Shown piece by piece: positions 62,633-64,000 of a DNA stretch of 64,000 nt; the first letter of the stretch is position 1, and the number at the start of each line of letters is the position of its first letter. Under the pieces are notes generated by a model. The model was not told the origin of the DNA. It saw only the letters and a program-made list of their open reading frames with translations, and searched no databases. Location: assembly GCA_022494885.1 (NCBI GenBank), contig JAGVSM010001456.1:1-64000 (forward strand), given 5' to 3'. The position numbers and the translations under genes were made by a program. The DNA is from Micrasema longulum. Taxonomy: Eukaryota; Arthropoda; Insecta; Trichoptera; Brachycentridae.

Positions 62633-62735
62633 TATCCAATTATACCTGTTATATTATGTTATAATTCATTCTTATATTTGATCGTTTATTGTATTCGTTC
62701 TTTCACTATGTTTTTGCGTAGATATGGACATATTA

Positions 62736-63200
62736 TCACATTACTTAAAGAAAAAACTTTTTGATGCTTGTGTTCTCCCTGTACTGACATATGGCTGTGA
62801 AACTTTTGTGTTCACGAAAAAAAAATTATCAGTGACACAGAGAGCCATGAAAAGGAGAATGCTCGGTATTTCGTTGAGAGACAGAAAAACCAATACATGG
62901 ATTAGAGCGAGAACAAAAGTCACCGATGTGATCCATAGGGCTGCTAACCAGAAATGGAGCTGGGCTGGTCAAATAGCCAGAATCACAGACTCTAGATGGA
63001 CCAAAAAAGTCCTGGAATGGCAACCCAGAACGGGTAGAAGTGTCGGCAGGCCTCAGACAAGGTGGTCTGATGACATAAGACGAGTTGCAGGAAGTGGTTG
63101 GATGCGGTTGGCTCAGGATCGGGAAATTTGGAGACTAAAGGGGGAGGCCTATGTTCACCATTGGACAAGAGACGGCCGATGATGATGATGATGATGATGT
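62736..63200 (+). mobile_element. RTE-type LINE, 5'-truncated, 8-bp target duplication
   Basis: Frame from the flank reads HYLKKKLFDACVLPVLTYGC, ETFVFTKKKLSVTQRAMKRR, MLGISLRDRKTNTWIRARTK, AANQKWSWAGQIARITDSRW and RSVGRPQTRWSDDIRRVAGS, ending GEAYVHHWTRDGR and TGA, then (TGA)n. No internal stop. ACATATTA flanks it at 62728-62735 and 63201-63208. Sibling of 26210-26847, with a small deletion near KKKLSV. Confidence 0.95.
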
Positions 63201-63244
63201 ACATATTACATTTATTAAATTTAGAATATGGTAGTTTTAGTACT

Positions 63245-63645
63245 GCAGAAGCTCAATCACAAATAACTATCGACGTGCTAATAAGCGACGTGATAACAAT
63301 TTCTCACCATGGTTGTTTATCGTATTCGCGTTCAAAATGCAACATCCGTGAACCCCCAATATTAAATGTCAAAATATTTACGTTTCGCGACGTATAATCC
63401 TGCTGCGCAATCACATATTTGAATCTCACCGGTGTAAATATGGAAAATATTCCAAAATTCCTATTTACTTTTATTTATTTATTATTTATCATGCTATTTA
63501 TTGCATTTAGCCGGCGGTTGGCCGAATATCAAGAAAAGTAGCCGCCGTAGTAATTGTGATTTGATTTTTACTTTTTTGTATTAGATACTCCTTACTATTT
63601 TGCAAATCCAATAAATTGTTTTATTTTTTATAGTAAACGCCGATT
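63245..63645 (-). mobile_element. second copy of the inner TIR element, with empty site
   Basis: Complement of 50950-51575: CTCAATCACAAATAACTATC, CGACGTGCTAATAAGCGACG, ACCATGGTTGTTTATCGTAT and TTTACGTTTCGCGACGTATA. It lacks the 233-bp Harbinger-type MITE and ends at CGCCGATTTTAATC, short of the other TIR. Confidence 0.85.
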
Positions 63646-63649
63646 TTAA

Positions 63650-64000
63650 TCGGGCGAAATCACTTCAACGTGTAGTTGTCTTTCTCACACAGTATCGGAG
63701 AGGCGTTTGCAAGAAAACAACAGAAAAAAAACAATGTTCAAATTCCGAATAGAGAAATGCCACATGCTACAAATACCGATAAAAATATATTTAATGGATT
63801 TTGAATAATTATTTGTGTTCCGAAATCCATATGGATACTCTCGAGAAATGTTTTCATACTTATTCATTATTTCAAAATATGTTCCAACAAAAACGCGACA
63901 TGTTTGGCCTTGGTAATTGTGACGACGAAATTCGTGATGACGGTCTATTTCAATTTAAACGGTCTCAAACGAAGTTTGAAATTCCCACGAATCGTGAAGT
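63650..64000 (+). mobile_element. Jockey/CR1-like LINE remnant (63734-63880) and unassigned end
   Basis: 63734-63850 (AATACCGATAAAAATATATT, TAATGGATTTTGAATAATTA) matches the complement of 6690-6780, part of the region before the SLVRP block. After 63880 there is CpG-containing DNA (GTGACGACGAAATTCGTGAT) with no recognised feature. Confidence 0.5.

Overview
The window reads as AT-rich, gene-poor nuclear DNA from an insect, most likely a moth or butterfly. The evidence is the repertoire: many 5'-truncated non-LTR retrotransposon tails ending in (AAAT)n, RTE-type LINEs ending in trinucleotide microsatellites, tRNA-derived SINEs, fold-back/MITE families, and the short repeat motifs near 34955 and 58275 (ACTAGCGGACCC..., ACCCGGGGCTTCGCC) that recur in lepidopteran genomes. 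The order-level call is an inference; no host gene was recognised that could confirm it. No rRNA, functional tRNA, CRISPR array, bacterial operon or intact host protein gene could be supported. Almost every longer open frame is either a reverse-transcriptase (RT) fragment or a chance frame in low-complexity DNA.

Layout. 0-7 kb: SINEs, Jockey/CR1-like LINE tails on both strands, a 794-bp hAT-like element with 8-bp target duplications, a 408-bp MITE, and a 668-bp unidentified insertion with a 13-bp target duplication inside a LINE tail. 7-16 kb: unassigned AT-rich DNA, LINE fragments of a second RT family, an L2-like tail preceded by four copies of a short motif, and three SINE families. 16-24 kb: LINE fragments, two strong fold-back MITEs (one in a LINE tail at a TA target, one carrying four CACGTG motifs) and a GC-rich patch open on both strands. 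24-31 kb: a 22-bp minisatellite, an RTE LINE with a perfect 12-bp target duplication, a hAT-type element with a nested SINE, and fold-back copies. 31-42 kb: polypurine minisatellite-like DNA split by LINEs, a SINE inside a fold-back, and long unassigned stretches. 42-50 kb: a near-perfect hairpin, TIR elements holding or next to RT fragments, and the second copy of the 2.3-kb hAT-like element. 50-64 kb: a nest of three TIR elements with its empty site preserved at 63.28 kb, an L2-clade LINE, a tandem triplet of MITEs split by a SINE, two large fold-backs, a second RTE copy with target duplication, and a 1.1-kb TIR element.

The most distinctive signal is a modular fold-back family with about twelve copies (4.3, 13.9, 23.9, 24.5, 29.6, 30.6, 34.0, 36.8, 42.2, 55.7, 56.9, 57.6 kb). 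It is built from five modules, here called A-E, shuffled and inverted between copies. Module A is the best conserved and contains the perfect palindrome AAGTGGCCACTT. No transposase is visible for it, so its mechanism is open. The elements do not form a pathway; the useful relationships are nesting and relative age, and several insertions can be ordered directly because host element, target duplication and empty site are all visible.
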